NCBI RefSeq assembly: GCF_003255815.1
Contig: NC_037670.1
Coordinates: 27,182,672 to 27,246,671, forward strand
Length of the DNA stretch: 64,000 nucleotides
Direction of reading: 5' to 3'
From: Theropithecus gelada
Lineage: Eukaryota; Chordata; Mammalia; Primates; Cercopithecidae
The position numbers and the translations under genes are program-made. Positions 23,566-36,650 of the stretch are shown one piece after another (positions within the stretch are counted from its first letter, which is position 1; every line of letters begins with the position of its first letter). The notes below the pieces were generated by a model. It was not told the DNA's origin. It ran no database searches and worked only from the letters and a program-made list of their open reading frames with translations.

Positions 23566-24092
23566 TGTAGTAGGCTGAATAATGGCTGTCAAAGATGTCT
23601 ACACCTAAATCTTGAGAACCCGTGTATATTACCTTGCATGGCAATAAGGACTTGGGATTTTGCAGATGTGAGTAAGCTAAGGATCTTGAGAAGGAGAAAT
23701 TATCCTGGATTATTGGGGTGGGCCCTGAATGCAATCCTAAAAGTCCTTGCAAGGGGGAGGCAGAGGAGACTTGACTGCAAGAGAGGAGAAGGCCATGTGA
23801 CCAGAGAGGCAGAGATTGGAGCCATGTGGCCAGGAGCTCAGGGCTGCCTGCTGCCCTCAGATGCTGGCAGAAGCAAGGAACAGATTCTCCCCTGGATCTT
23901 CCAGAAAGACCCAGCTCTGCTGACATATCCATGTGAGCTACTTGAGACTTACATTGGGCTTCTGATCTCTAGGACTATAAGAGAATAAATCTCTGGGACG
24001 TTTATGTCCTGTTTTTTTTGCTTTTTGTTTTTTGTTTTTTTGCCACTAAGTTTGTGGTCATTTGTTACAGCTGCAATTGGAAGGGAATACTG
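23566..24092 (+). mobile_element. MLT1-type MaLR LTR, sense
   Basis: Near-complete order: 'TGTAGTAGGCTGAATAATGGC', 'GATGTCTACACC', 'TTTTGCAGATGTGAGTAAG', 'AGGATCTTGAGA', 'TTATCCTGGATTATTGGGGTGGGCC', 'AAGGCCATGTGACC', 'GAACAGATTCTCCCCTGGA', 'AGAGAATAAATCTCTG', 'GCCACTAAGTTTGTGGTCA', 'TTGTTACAG'. The polyadenylation word is at about 23983-23990. A T-rich expansion (24012-24041) lies near the end. About 527 bases, no internal ERV sequence. Confidence 0.92.
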
Positions 24093-24734
24093 CTATTTTC
24101 CATATCCCAACAGCAGTAGCATGGTTGGCCAGAGCACCCTTCAAGCACGGTATACGTAATTCTCTCTCTCGGGGCAGTCTAGGTTTTGCCTCTTCAAGCC
24201 TTGGCTGCTGAGTTAGTATCAATAGTGGCTTCTGATTTTGTTTTGCTCTTCAGTTTGATCCAGCTCAGAATCCAGGAGCAGGACTGACTTCTCACATAAT
24301 CTTTTATGTGACCCTTTGGGTCCACATCTTCACGTTCCAGTCTCATTTATAAGTGAAATGAAATTTAGCTCATCATTTATCTGTCTCTCTGAGAGGAATT
24401 CAAAATCGCTACAGCCAAGAATTCTGCTTTATAGAAGTTACTTCCAGGATGATGACTGAAAGCCACAAATTGAAAAGGAATGATTTCCTGAGAGAGGCTT
24501 GAATGAGTAAATTGATATAAGTTTTTACTAAACATCCTATCTGCAGCTTTCCTATTTGATCAAGGGAAAGTGAACATACCTTCTTAGATGTTAACAATAC
24601 TGTTGCTCTATATGGCATACATTTGCTTGAACAAATGCTTTCCTTAAACTCAGTTTACTTTTCCAATATCTTTGTGGGTTGGAGGAGAATATATTCATTT
24701 TTCTGAATAGAAAACAGAAGACTAGTAATGTGGA
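24093..24734. other. No recognisable feature
   Basis: Apparently single-copy sequence. No repeat, exon or RNA gene recognised. Confidence 0.4.
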
Positions 24735-24890
24735 GCCATTTATTCAACATCTTACCCATTTATTTATTTATCAGTATATTGATGGTCTGCAAAAGGCTGG
24801 GCTAAGTTTGTAGTGATTTAAAGACAAATGAGACTCAGTCTCAGCCTTGAAAGGGGTTGCAGAAAGCAGGATATGCAAACTAGGGAACAC
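24735..24890 (-). mobile_element. Possible L2 3' end, antisense
   Basis: Weakly follows the complement of the L2 tail: 'ATTTATTCAACATC', 'GATGGTCTGCAAAAGGCTGGGC', 'CAAATGAGACTCAGTCTCAGCC'. Similarity is low. Confidence 0.35.
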
Positions 24891-27429
24891 AAGTAAAATA
24901 CACTCGGAGAGGGGCTCACTTTGGGAGAGGCATATAAGGATTCCGGAAGGGCTGGAGTCAGCAGCATAGAATGCTATGGTTTTCAACTTTTTTGCACTTT
25001 AGAATAATCCCTAGGAGCTTTCAAAATATACTCTAATATGGGTGCCACCGTAGACTGTGGGAATCACTATGGCTCTGTGCAGAAGCCGGAATCTGCTGGG
25101 ATCAGGTAAGATCAGATAAGCAAGAGGAAGAAGCTTGCAACACATAAGTGGAACTGAATACCTACATTCATGCAGCTTCAGGGAGCAGCCAGTGTGGGTA
25201 CTGGCCTAATGTAGGATGCATGGACTTCACAGTCCACCCTCTTATTTGCGGTAGAGCTTATTGCATTGAATCCTGGAGTAAACAGAGGCATGGCGGAAGC
25301 TACCGTTTCTGTTTTTTCCAAGCCACTTCCTATGTAGGGCTTTCCTAGCTGGTGGAGACACATGATTGGGTGATACCAGTATGAATCCTTTAGCTTTCCA
25401 AGACACGTGCAGACTTGTTTCTTTTAACTGTTTTAATATAGAATGGGGGACATTGAAAATGTGATTAGTTTGAGAGATGTTCTATTTAATTACATTTTTG
25501 TCTGCCATTTTCTTTGCCCAGTTTCAATAGTCTGATACGGATAAAAGTTCTTGTACCGGGAAAAATTTATTTATTAATATAAGCAAATTCTGTATTTCTA
25601 TGAATAAATATTTTATATTATCTTCGGAAAACATGAGCAAATCTCATGCTCTCTTTGGTTCCAGCCAACTCTGTCATTCCCAGTTTCTCAATCCCTTTTT
25701 AATCCACGCATGTACACAAATCTCTATATACATACTTCTATTCCACTCAATGGACATCAGTTTGTTGTTAAGATAATAACCTCTCAGCAAGATGGTCTCC
25801 CGTGATGGCCTGGTCAATACATTTATAGAATGTAATTAAGCCATATCACATCTGTGACAGAAAATTGATGACCTTTTAATTATTTCAAGATAACTGAATA
25901 TGTAATCATTGTCTTCTTTAACTGGAAAGAACAGTATATTTTGAATAAATTGAAAGCAGAATCTACATTTTTCTTTATTTTCTTTGTAAGCTGTACTTCT
26001 GTGTTCTCTTTCTGCAGGACATCCTTTTTGGAATGCTTGTCACATGATTTAGGAAAACAGTTTAGAAAAAGTGGTATTAATATTAATACAAGACATAATA
26101 TTTAGCATAAGATGTTTAAGAGGCACTTGCTGATTATCGGGATTAGGAAATATCTGTCAACACTACCACAAAATTTTATATTGTAGGCAAGGTCACAATA
26201 ATCTTTAAGACTGCCTGGTGGGAAATATATGGTTAAGTAGCTTTTTAAAAGAGTTAAAGTAGAGTGAGGCTGCTTATAAAATCAGAGTTAAAGAACAGAA
26301 CTAACTCCCAAAAGGAAGGCTGTGTTGTAACAACCATTTATTGTATCTCACTTTGCGTGACATAGTGTGGTCATTACAGGGTCCTTATTATCCAAAGCAA
26401 ATACCAAACTCAATGTGCGATAGGTCTGAGTATTCTTGTGGGGATAATGGAACATAATATTTCAAATCATAACTATTTCACACAATTAAGATGGCATGAC
26501 TTACATATCTCTAGTATAGCAGATTTTCCCATATATAAATACATGGTAAATAAAATACATATACAATATGTGTTTATTTATATGTATTCCCATAAATAAA
26601 ATAAATATAAAATATGTATTTTGTAATTCCCTTGAATAAGAACATTCTCAACTTCTACACAATGGATATGGTAAATAAAGAAAACCTAAATAGGAGCATT
26701 ATTTTTGCAACCTGGTAAAACCAGACTCTTTCATCTCCACATATAGGCCAGAAATGTGGAAAATACTGTTCTCTCACCATCTTCCATTAAGAGAAAAGAG
26801 AACTTGTGCTACTACTTGAAAAATTAACTGCTTAATCTTCCACTGAAATTCCAGTCAGCAAAATTAATGGGGAGTGGGACAATGTCTGTAGAAAAACCCT
26901 GTGGTGAGTGGTTTTGATTTATAGCTGGACATATTAAATGTATAATTTATGCTAGAAGCCACTCTTTACTAGACATATTTTCTAAGTAAATTAGTATAGT
27001 GACTTGCACATGTTACATTTAAAATTTTTCTTTCCTTAAAAAATGTTACAAGCCTGTTCTTCTTGAATCAGATGCTTGCTTTAGAAAATGGTTTGGAATT
27101 TCATGGACCTTTTCTTTAATTTTAAAAAGGACTTTAGCATAGTCCAGTTTTGAGATGATGTGACACAATTCCTTGATTCTTTATTATTAGGACTGTGTGT
27201 GTTGATTTGGAACATAAGCAACTTTTGCCAGAGAGAATACAGGCAGGTTGCTGTTATGCTCCTGACAAAGTGAGGTGGGTGAAGGCAGAGTCAGAAATGG
27301 AAAGCAGGCCCCCTCCCCTTTAGATCCCAGAACCAGAGCATAAAGTATTTAAGGGCAGGAATAGATTGGATTAAAAAAATTATTGCTAATGAGACAATGA
27401 TCACCACTTGTTATATAGGAGATCCTCAC
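24891..27429. other. 2.5-kb AT-rich stretch with no recognised repeat
   Basis: No Alu, L1, L2, MIR or LTR could be recognised across 2.5 kb. It includes an AT-rich patch with tandem-like 'ATAAATAAAATA' wording (about 26535-26635). The short frame at 25148-25348 has no motif. Confidence 0.4.
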
Positions 27430-27700
27430 TTAAATACTTGTTTACTTTGCTTTTTCAGTAAATCTTTCTTGAATGCTTGACACTATTGGGAGCTGGGGAT
27501 TCAAAGATGATTAAAAAAGGATTTCTGTTTTTAAGAAGCTGACAGTTGAGTGTGGGAGACTGATTTATTATCTAATGAAGTGTGTATAAGAATAGAGATT
27601 TATACATTGATAAACAGGGAGGAATGATAATCCTTCTTAAGAGGAGTGTCAAGTGTTCACATAGAAGGTGATATTTGAGTTGGGTCTTGATTGCTTACGT
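27430..27700 (-). mobile_element. L2 LINE 3' end, antisense
   Basis: Complement of the L2 tail in order: 'TTCTTGAATGCTTGACACTATTGGGAGCTGGGGATTCAAAGATGA' positions, then 'AGAAGCTGACAGTTGAG', 'GTGGGAGACTG', 'GGTGATATTTGAGTTGGGTCTTGA' positions near 27668-27692. Matches the 'GGGGATACAGCAGTGAAC' and 'GAGGTGACATTTGAG' blocks of L2. The long strings are read as aligned blocks with mismatches. Confidence 0.72.
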
Positions 27701-27822
27701 AGACATAAGGGTTCATCCACACTTTTTTGGCTTGATTCCTCACAGGTAGTTTGCTTCATAAACTGAGTGACTTTGACATTAATGAATATTTCCTGCATTT
27801 TTGTAGTCACCCATGAAGTCTT

Positions 27823-28051
27823 TATTTTATTTTTTAGAGACAGAGTCTTGCTCTGTCACCCAGGCTGTAATGCAGTGGTGTGATCACAGGTCACTACAGC
27901 CTCGAACTCCTGGCCTCAAGCAATTCTCCTGATTCAGCCTCCCAAGTAGCTGGGACTACAGGCATGTGCCACCATGCCCAGCTAATTTTTATTTTTATTT
28001 TTTGTAGAGATGGGTTCTTGCTATGTTGTCCAGGCTGGTATCAAAGTCTTG
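27823..28051 (-). mobile_element. 5'-truncated old Alu (AluJ-like)
   Basis: Antisense Alu lacking about the first 60 bases of the element. J-like wording 'CTCGAACTCCTGGCCTCAAG' is present. Flanked by GTCACCCATGAAGTCTT (27806-27822) and GTCACCCATGTCTT (28052-28065), a duplication with a 3-base gap. A T-run (28088-28104) follows outside the element. Confidence 0.88.
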
Positions 28052-28150
28052 GTCACCCATGTCTTAATGGATGGCAGTCACCAATCTTTTTTTTTTTTTT
28101 TATGCAAATAGCTGTGCTCAATAGCTTAAATTTACTGTCATTAAAATGCT

Positions 28151-29149
<999 letters not shown>

Positions 29150-29373
29150 GTCCATTTATTAATTAATCGTTCAAACCATTATAGTGAGCATCTATTGTGT
29201 GCCAGGTATCATCCTAAGCTAAAGCAGTGAAAAATTAGTCAAGACTTTTGGCTCTCATGGAAACAGGTTATAGGAAAGTACAACAAAAAGAAATAAGATA
29301 ATTTGGGGTTGCAATAAGTACAATAGAAAAAATATAAAATAAAACAGTGATGTAATGAAAAAAGGAGATTCAA

Positions 29374-29482
29374 GTCAGGTGCAGTGGCACATGCCTGTCA
29401 TCCCAGCTACTTTGGAGGCTGAGGCATGAGGATTGCTTGAGCCCAGGAATTCAAGGCCAGTGTTGGCAACATACTCATCTCA
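29374..29482 (+). mobile_element. Alu monomer-like fragment, split by AluY
   Basis: 'GTGCAGTGGCACATGCCTGT', 'CCCAGCTACTTTGGAGGCTGAGGC', 'GCTTGAGCCCAGGAATTCAAGG' then 'GGCAACATACTCATCTC'. It continues after the AluY as 'CTCTAAAACAA' (about 29794-29806). It fits a single free Alu monomer (FLAM/FRAM type) or an old Alu half. Confidence 0.75.
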
Positions 29483-29826
<344 letters not shown>

Positions 29827-30620
29827 TCATTTTAGACTGAATAACCAGAGAAGACCTGTCTGAGATGCGGATAAAGGAAAAATGTTTGGGCAAGAACCTT
29901 CCGGGCCAAGAGAAATTTGGGCATAAAAGGCCCTAAATGATTTTTATTAAAATGAAAAGGCCAGTGTGGCTGAAATATAAAAACCAAGAGAAAAATCATG
30001 TAAGGTGAGGGAGACAAGGGCCAGTTCTAATGGGCATTGGTAAAGGGGTTTGATGAGCTACACTTGGAGGTTTTAAACAGAGCAGGGATAGGGTCAGGAT
30101 AATTCTACCCACTGTGCGGAGAATGAGTGGTGGGCGATAAAGGGAGAGGCAGGGACTCCAGCTGGGAGGCAAGGCAGGTGTGCTGGTGAGAGATGACAGA
30201 TGTTTAGACCAGGATGACCACAGTGGAAGGGAAGGAGGGTAAACTGGCCAGGGAGGTGCTGTAGGGCTGGAGGTGACAGGACTTGTGAGTGGTAAGTTGT
30301 AGGGATGAAGGAGAAAGGAAAAATTAATTATGGCTCCACATTTTTGACAAATGGGTGATTGGAAAGAAGTAGCCTGAGGGAAAGGACCTTCTGAATAGAA
30401 ATCAGGCGTGTTGCTTGCCATGAAGTCTGTGAATACTTATTAGGCATTCGGATGCAAATATTAAGTAGGATGTTTGATTTACATATCTAGAGCTCAGGAG
30501 CTGAGAGTATAAAATTAGGGATCATTGGTCTTTAGTTGGTGTTTAAGGTCAGGGTGTTGGATGAGATTTCTTCAGACGAGAGTGTAAAGGAATAATTATG
30601 GAAATTAAAAAAAGGTTTGC

Positions 30621-30925
30621 AAAATCAAAGGGTTAGAACATGAAACAAAGAAAAATGATGGAAAATTAAGGTATTTAGAAAACAAAAATACTCCATCATA
30701 AAACTTGAGGAAGGCAGCTAAAGCAGCATATCACTGGAACAATATTACTTCCTATTGTCTCAGGAAGAAATAATACTTAATAATACATAATTCTATAAAC
30801 ATAAAAAGCTGTTGTGAAAAATCTCATGCGGAAAGTCTTCAGAACTTATCGGCAAGTTCTACAAATAATTTTAATTTTACATTGTCTTGAGATATAGTTT
30901 TTATTATTTAGGTATGGCAAGGTCA
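30621..30925. other. No recognisable feature
   Basis: A-rich sequence downstream of L2. Confidence 0.4.
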
Positions 30926-31400
30926 ACAGGTTAGGACGTGACTGCCATTGAACAGATAGTTTATTACTCACAGATCTCAAGAGAAGGGGGCATGCCACAC
31001 TGTTGGGGGCCACACAGGGAAGTGCAGGGGTTGGTCAGGAGGCAGAGGAAGAGGGAGAAACTTCAGCAAGAACTTTTTGTGGCTTCTATTAAAAGTAATG
31101 GGTGAGGCAGGGTGAACAGGTTTAGAACTGGCAAGTTTGAATAATTTCAGCGGGCTCCGAAGCATGGGGGCTGTCCCTGCTTGTTTGGTGCTTAGCTCTG
31201 AGGTGAACAGGGTAGATGGATAGTGGCCTAGAGCTTGAGAGCCCAGCCAAGGCAGTGGTTGGGGTTATGGCTCTGGATTCGCTGGTTTGCATTTGAAAGG
31301 CAATCTTATGGGTGCCTTGTTTACTATCTCTAGGAATAGACAAATTTGGGGAGGAGCAGTCCCTCTAGGCTTAGCAAAGCCTCAGATGTCAAAACATCAG
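30926..31400 (-). other. Possible eroded LTR, antisense
   Basis: A complementary polyadenylation-like word ('GTTTATTACTCACAG' at about 30959-30973) is followed by GC-richer sequence with LTR-like wording ('CTGTCCCTGCTTGTTTGGTG'). I cannot name a family or find flanking duplications. Minus frames of 62-73 codons lack motifs. Confidence 0.25.
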
Positions 31401-31589
31401 GACACAGAAAATGAGAGACATGGTTAATATATACATAAACTATTTCAGAGCATTGAAAAAGTTAGCTATTATAAACTTGATACTAGATCTAACAAGAATG
31501 AGAAAGGAAAGTTCCATCCCAAATTTACTCATGAATGTAGATGCTCAAATCATACATAACATATGACCTGGGAATAATAAAAGTTGTGT

Positions 31590-32490
31590 TTTTTGGTAAT
31601 GATTTTTATTTATTTATTTTCTTTGCACTTTTTCTAGCACTTGCTAGAACATCTGCTATAATGTTGATGGAAATAATAATGCACCTGAATCTTTTTCCTG
31701 ATTTCCCAAGAAAATCTTTCAATGTTTTACCATGAAGCGCTATATTTACTATAGTTTTTTTTTATAGGTTAAGAAGATCCCTATTCCTAGTTGGTTAAAG
31801 GTCTTTTTTTTTTTTTTTTTTAACATGAATGAACATTGAATTTTATCTAATTGTTTTTCTGCATCTATTGGAAGGATTATATAGATACATATATACTATA
31901 TATACACATATACACATATATACATATATACACACATATATATTTACCTTTACTATATGATTATTTTACCTTTAATCTGGTGATGTGGTTAACCAGATTA
32001 ATTGATCTTCTAATATTATTCCAACTTTGCATTCCTAGGATAAATTCAAATTTATTGTAATGTGATTTTCTTTTCTGTGCATTACTAGATTCAGTTTGCA
32101 AATAATTTGCTGAGAATTTTGTAATCTAAGAAATGAATTTGGTTATAATTCTTCATCTTGTAATGCACTTGCAGATTTTAGTGTCAAAGTTAAGCTGAAT
32201 TTTGTCTTTAGAGGGTTCTTGTAGCATTGACATTATTTCATATTTACATTAAAAACTCACAGGTGAAGTCATTTGAACCTGAAGTTTTCTTTGTGGGAAA
32301 ATTTATGTTTTTATTCGTATTTATATTGGCAGATTCAATTTCCAAGATAAATATGGAGCTATTTATATTTTCTCTTTCTTCTTGTGTCAGTTTTGGTAAG
32401 ATGTGATTGTCAAGGAATGTGTTTATTTCATATCAATTGTCACATTTATTGGTATAGAGTTTCTCATAATATCCTTTTACCATATTTGAA
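31590..32490 (-). mobile_element. Old L1 (L1M-type) ORF2 region, antisense
   Basis: Complement of L1 ORF2: 'TGAACATTGAATTTTATCTAATTG', 'TTTCTGCATCTATTGGAAGGAT', 'CTTTAATCTGGTGATGTGG', 'CCAACTTTGCATTCCTAGGATAAAT' and 'GTCATTTGAACCTGAAG', each with mismatches. Contains a (TA/CA)n expansion at about 31879-31944 and a T-run at 31804-31821. Confidence 0.85.
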
Positions 32491-32720
32491 GTTCAATATC
32501 TTGGAGAATGAGAGGCAGGAACTGTCTGCTTCAGGTAGGGGGAACACCACATGCAAAGGCCTGGTGGTAAAAGGAAGTGTGGCATTTGGGGAACTCAAAT
32601 CTATTAATTAGAAAAGAATGACAAATAACAACAATGAAAATCATTGTCCTTGCCCCCAAATAACTTACAGCCTTTTTACATTGAGACAATGCTTATACAC
32701 ATTCGAATATCAAGAGATCA
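32491..32720 (-). mobile_element. L2 LINE fragment(s), antisense
   Basis: 'GGTAGGGGGAACACCACATGCAAAGGCCTGGTGG' block matches the complement of the L2 'GGCCTTTGCAC...CTGTTCCCTCTGCC' region. 'CATTGTCCTTGCCCCCAAATAACTTACAG' matches a block nearer the L2 3' end. Diverged, possibly two pieces. Confidence 0.5.
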
Positions 32721-32932
32721 AATATGTGACTGAATTTATGCCAAGGGTTATATGGTGTATTGAGATTTCATACATGAATAACAAAAGAAATGCAAATTAA
32801 GGAGGAAGAATTAGTGATTTTTTTGCTGGTTTAAAAGTGAATATCTATGTTTTATGCATGTTTAGGTCAAATATATCCCTTGCACAAAATAAGTGTGTCT
32901 ACCTCAAGGAAATTTGATATAAATTCATACAC

Positions 32933-33309
32933 TGTATTAGTCCATTCTCACGTTGCTAATAAAGATGTACCCAAGACTAGGTTATTTATAAAGCAAGGAG
33001 GTTTAATTAATTCAGAGTTCAGCATGGCTGGGGAGGTCTCAGGAAATTTATAATCATGGCAGAAGGGGAAGCAAATAGGTCTTTCTTCACATTGCCACAG
33101 TAAGGAGAAGAATGAGAACCAGGTGACTGGGGAAGCCCCTTATAAAACCATCACTCACTATCACGAGAACTCACTATCGTGAGAACAACATGGGAGTAAG
33201 TGCCCCCATGATTCAATTACCTCCCACTGGGTACCTCCCATGACTTGTGGGGATTATGGGAACTACAATCAAGATGAGATTTGGGTGGGGACACAGCCAA
33301 ACCATATCA
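32933..33309 (-). mobile_element. Solo MaLR LTR (THE1/MST type), antisense
   Basis: On the plus strand it reads TGTATTAGTCCATTCTCACG through 'CCCATGATTCAATTACC' and 'GAGATTTGGGTGGGGACACA' to ACCATATCA. The perfect 5-base target duplication TACAC lies at 32928-32932 and 33310-33314. 377 bases, no internal ERV sequence. It contains a short internal repeat of 'CACTATC(A/G)(C/T)GAGAAC' (about 33156-33184). Confidence 0.96.
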
Positions 33310-33764
33310 TACACTCTAAGAAGCATGTGGCTGTATGTGTATGTCACTCCTTGGCATGTTTTCCTTTTGGCCAGTAGACTCCTGGAATCTTTTCTATTTT
33401 CTCAAAACATGTCTTTCTCTTCTGAGCACTAATTTAATAGTTTTTGTGATACAATAGAACTCAAAACAACTTTAACCTCTATCTTTGCTATAAATCAATA
33501 AATGTATTACACAAATTTTTGATGTAATATTTGTGTAAACACAAATATTAGTGTTTTAGACATGAATACATGTTACTCAGTTGTGCCAATGTGAGGGTAC
33601 AAGTAATCTAATTAATAACATGCATTTATCTAAACTGGCCAGCTGATTGGAAATGATCTATTTTACAAAATAAGTTAGTCTCAGTGTTCTGAACGTTGAG
33701 TCTCATGTCTGACTTTTACATGTAGGACTAAAATAGAAAGTTTAAAATAGTTATTTAACTTACA
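33310..33764. other. No recognisable feature
   Basis: AT-rich single-copy-looking sequence. Confidence 0.4.
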
Positions 33765-33925
33765 GTTTTTAAAATTTTATTTTTAAATTGACAAATAATA
33801 AATTGTACATATTCATGGAGTACCTAGTGATGTTTTGATACACAGACTGTGTAGTAATCAGATCAGAGTAATTGGCATATCCATCATCTCAGACATTTAT
33901 CACTTACAGATTTTTTTTTTAATCA
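33765..33925 (-). mobile_element. Old L1 3' region fragment, antisense
   Basis: 'AATTGACAAATAATAAATTG', 'CATATTCATGGAGTACC', 'GTGATGTTTTGATAC', 'CATATCCATCATCTCAGACA'. The same L1 segment as the start of the block at 35180, 1.4 kb away, in the same orientation. Confidence 0.85.
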
Positions 33926-34319
33926 TAGGAAGCTAAGCATAATAGTCTGACTTTGCCTTAAATGATGACAAGGTACATGAATATTTTTGAGCTTATATTA
34001 CCCTGCAAAGCTGGATAGACATGAGTGTTGTCCCCATTGCTGGGTTTCTTGCAGGATCATCAGTGTGGTCCGAAATAAACGAAGGAAAGAAGGTAATTAG
34101 AGTAGTGAATCTCTTTTGTGAAGTAGCCTTTGTTTAATAAGTGAGGATAATCTCAGACAAAAGCTAGAAGGAGGCCATTAAACTCCTGTTACTTAAATAA
34201 CCGTTATCCTGAAATAAATAATCATTCCATAATGAAAGCACAATAAGAGAAGATTTCAAACAAATATTAGATGAATTTACTGCTCCTAGATCCTTGCTGA
34301 AATAACTCTAATGAGTGTA
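33926..34319. other. No recognisable feature
   Basis: AT-rich sequence between old L1 and L2 fragments. Confidence 0.4.
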
Positions 34320-34870
34320 TTATACTTGGGGAGAAGAAACACAGTAGGAAGGGGGAATACAGGGGAAACTGTATATGAGGCTGGAAGAGAAACAGGCAAA
34401 TTGTTAAGGGCCATCCCATTTGGGATTTCAACTTGATCTTTATAACAAAGACTATAGAATGTATTTAATTGTGGGAGAGTTAGTCACATTGCTCACTGAA
34501 TAATGGTTGGCAGGCAGTGAGATAAGGAGGAAGAAAGACCAGTTAAGTGGATGTAAAGGTTATCCATGCAGGAAATGATGACAACATCTTCCAGGCAGTG
34601 GAGATGGATTCTAGAGGTGTGGAGACAGACCCAGAAGATTTACAGATATTGTCAGGGTGACTGGATAACAGGGGTGAGGCTATGGCAGTTGTAAGGATGA
34701 CTCAAGTCTTTCCCTCGAGTTCTTGGTGGTAGCATTTACTGGATTGAGAAGAAGAAAGGGTTTGGAGGAAGTGGTTCGCTTTTGAACACATTGAATTTCA
34801 GAGGCTTGTAAGACAGGCAAGCAGAGATGGGCTTCAGAAAACCCCAATAAATTGGTGTTATTAGATTATT
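34320..34870 (-). mobile_element. L2 LINE fragment, antisense
   Basis: Follows complement of L2: 'TATGAGGCTGGAAGAGAAACAGG', 'TTGTTAAGGGCCATCCC', 'GATAAGGAGGAAGAAAGACCAG', 'CCATGCAGGAAATGATGAC', 'AAGGATGACTCAAG', 'GAACACATTGAATTTCAGAGGC'. Same part and orientation as 10430-10980 and 30000-30620. Confidence 0.7.
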
Positions 34871-35179
34871 TAGAATGCTTCAGTATGCTGGTTGTGTGGT
34901 GACCTCTCTCTCTCTCTTAAATTCTATTCTTCCAACTACTAGTGAGGTTCACAACTTTTCATTTGTTTATCAGCCATTCTGGTTTGCTCTTTTGTCATTT
35001 GCCTGTGAACTGCCTTTGCCAGATGCTATAGATTGTTTATTCAGCCAACATTTTTCTCCTTCATTTTTGTGAAAAGTGACCCAATTTAGTTAAAGTGTAA
35101 AGAGACAATCTGCTAAGAAAGGAAGACAGTTCTTCCTTGTTGTGGATGAGCGATGATTGATGGTCATCAGACTCATTAT
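34871..35179. other. No recognisable feature
   Basis: Apparently single copy. A (TC)-rich run is at about 34903-34917. Confidence 0.4.
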
Positions 35180-36650
35180 TTTATTTTTTAATTGACAAAT
35201 AATAATTGTACATATCCATGAGGCACATAGTGATGTTTCAATGAATATAATATATAATCATCAGATCAGCATAATTAGCATATCCATCATCTCAAACAGT
35301 TATCATTTCTTTGTGTTGGGAATATTCAATATCCTTCTCCTAGTTATTTGAAACTATATATAATTGTCAACTATAGTCATCCTACAGTGGTATAGAACAC
35401 TAGAACTTATTTCTCCTATCTAGCTGTACTTTTCTGTCTCTCCCTATTCCTTGCTTCCCCAGACCTATTTCTGACTAAGAAGACCTAAAAGAAAGTCTCT
35501 TTTGTAGCTATTTGTGTCGCTCATGTCTTCTCCAGTATTTGGCTTCTAGATTTCACTCTGTTTATGGTGCCACACAGAGATTTCAAATTTTAATGTAGCG
35601 AAAAAATGTATCACTCTTTTCTTTATTATGTGTCATTTTTGTGCCTTGGTTTAGAAGTGATTCTCTTCCTTGGAGTTTTAAAACAAATCTCGGGTTTTCT
35701 TCCATGAATGTTAAATTTAGAAAACCTTTTCAAATTCATCTGGAATTTATTTTTTTGTAACTGGAATGAGAGAAGGTTGTTTTTTTCCAAATGGATAGTC
35801 AGTCGACCCAGAACCATTTTTTGAATAGTTCATTCTTTCCCCACTGGTTTATATTACCTTTCTGTCATATGTGAAATGCACATGCGTAAGTTGGTCTGTT
35901 GTTAATCTCTCTAATCAGTTCTTCTGAGCTATTTCTTTACCACTATTTCCAATGAGTTGTAGGTTCTCTTGAATTTTCTAAGTAATTGTATAGCCTACAA
36001 ATAATGACAATTTTATTTCTTCCTTTCTAAGCATTATATCAGTTATTTCTTTGCCATGCCTTGTCATGCTGGCTAGCATCTCTGGAACAATGTCATTTAG
36101 TTTTATTTTTTTTAATAGAGATGAGGTCTCCCTATATTACCCAGTCTGGTCTTGAACTCATGAGCTCCAGTGATCTTCTCATCTTGACCTTCTGGTACAA
36201 TGTTAAATAGAAGCAGCTAGAGTAGGCATTCTTGTTTTGTTCCTGACTTGCTTTGTTCCCTTTAGGAGAATGCTTCTAATTCTTGACTATTTTGTATAAT
36301 TTGGATAGATTCCATGTATCATATTACGTGAATTCCTTCCACTCTTAACTTATTTAGGGTACTTGTTTTGTTACCATGCAAGATGTTGAATTTTGCCTTT
36401 GTGCTTTTTTTGCATCTATTGTGGTGGTCGTATAGCTTTTCTCCTGTAATGGGCTGCGAATTATATTTGGAGATTTCTCCAGTGTTAACCTAATCCTGTA
36501 TTGCTGAGATAAATCATACATGGCCATCATGTATTTATTTAAGTTTTATGGATTTAGGTTACCAATATTTTATTTAGGGTTTTTGCATTTGTAGTCATAA
36601 GATAGATTATTAGCCTATAGTAAATTTTTCTTGTAATGTCCTTGTTTTGG
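35180..36650 (-). mobile_element. Old L1 (L1M-type) block, antisense, with Alu monomer inside
   Basis: Begins with antisense 3'-UTR ('AATTGACAAATAATAATTG', 'CATATCCATCATCTC', 'CAACTATAGTCATCC'). It continues through antisense ORF2 ('CCATTTTTTGAATAG', 'TTGTTTTGTTCCTGAC', 'TTTTGCATCTATTGTGGTGG', 'CCTAATCCTGTATTGCTGAG'). About 1.4 kb, highly diverged, no coding capacity. Interrupted by the monomer at 36101-36190. Confidence 0.85.
36101..36190 (-). mobile_element. Free Alu monomer, antisense, inside L1
   Basis: T-run, 'AATAGAGATGAGGTCTCCC', 'TATTACCCAGTCTGGTCTTGAACTC', 'CCAGTGATCTTCTC'. The L1 flanks read TCTGGAACAATGTCATTTAG (36081-36100) and TCTGGTACAATGTTAAATAG (36191-36210), a decayed 20-base target duplication. 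Monomer-type Alus are among the oldest primate SINEs, which fits the decay. Confidence 0.82.
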
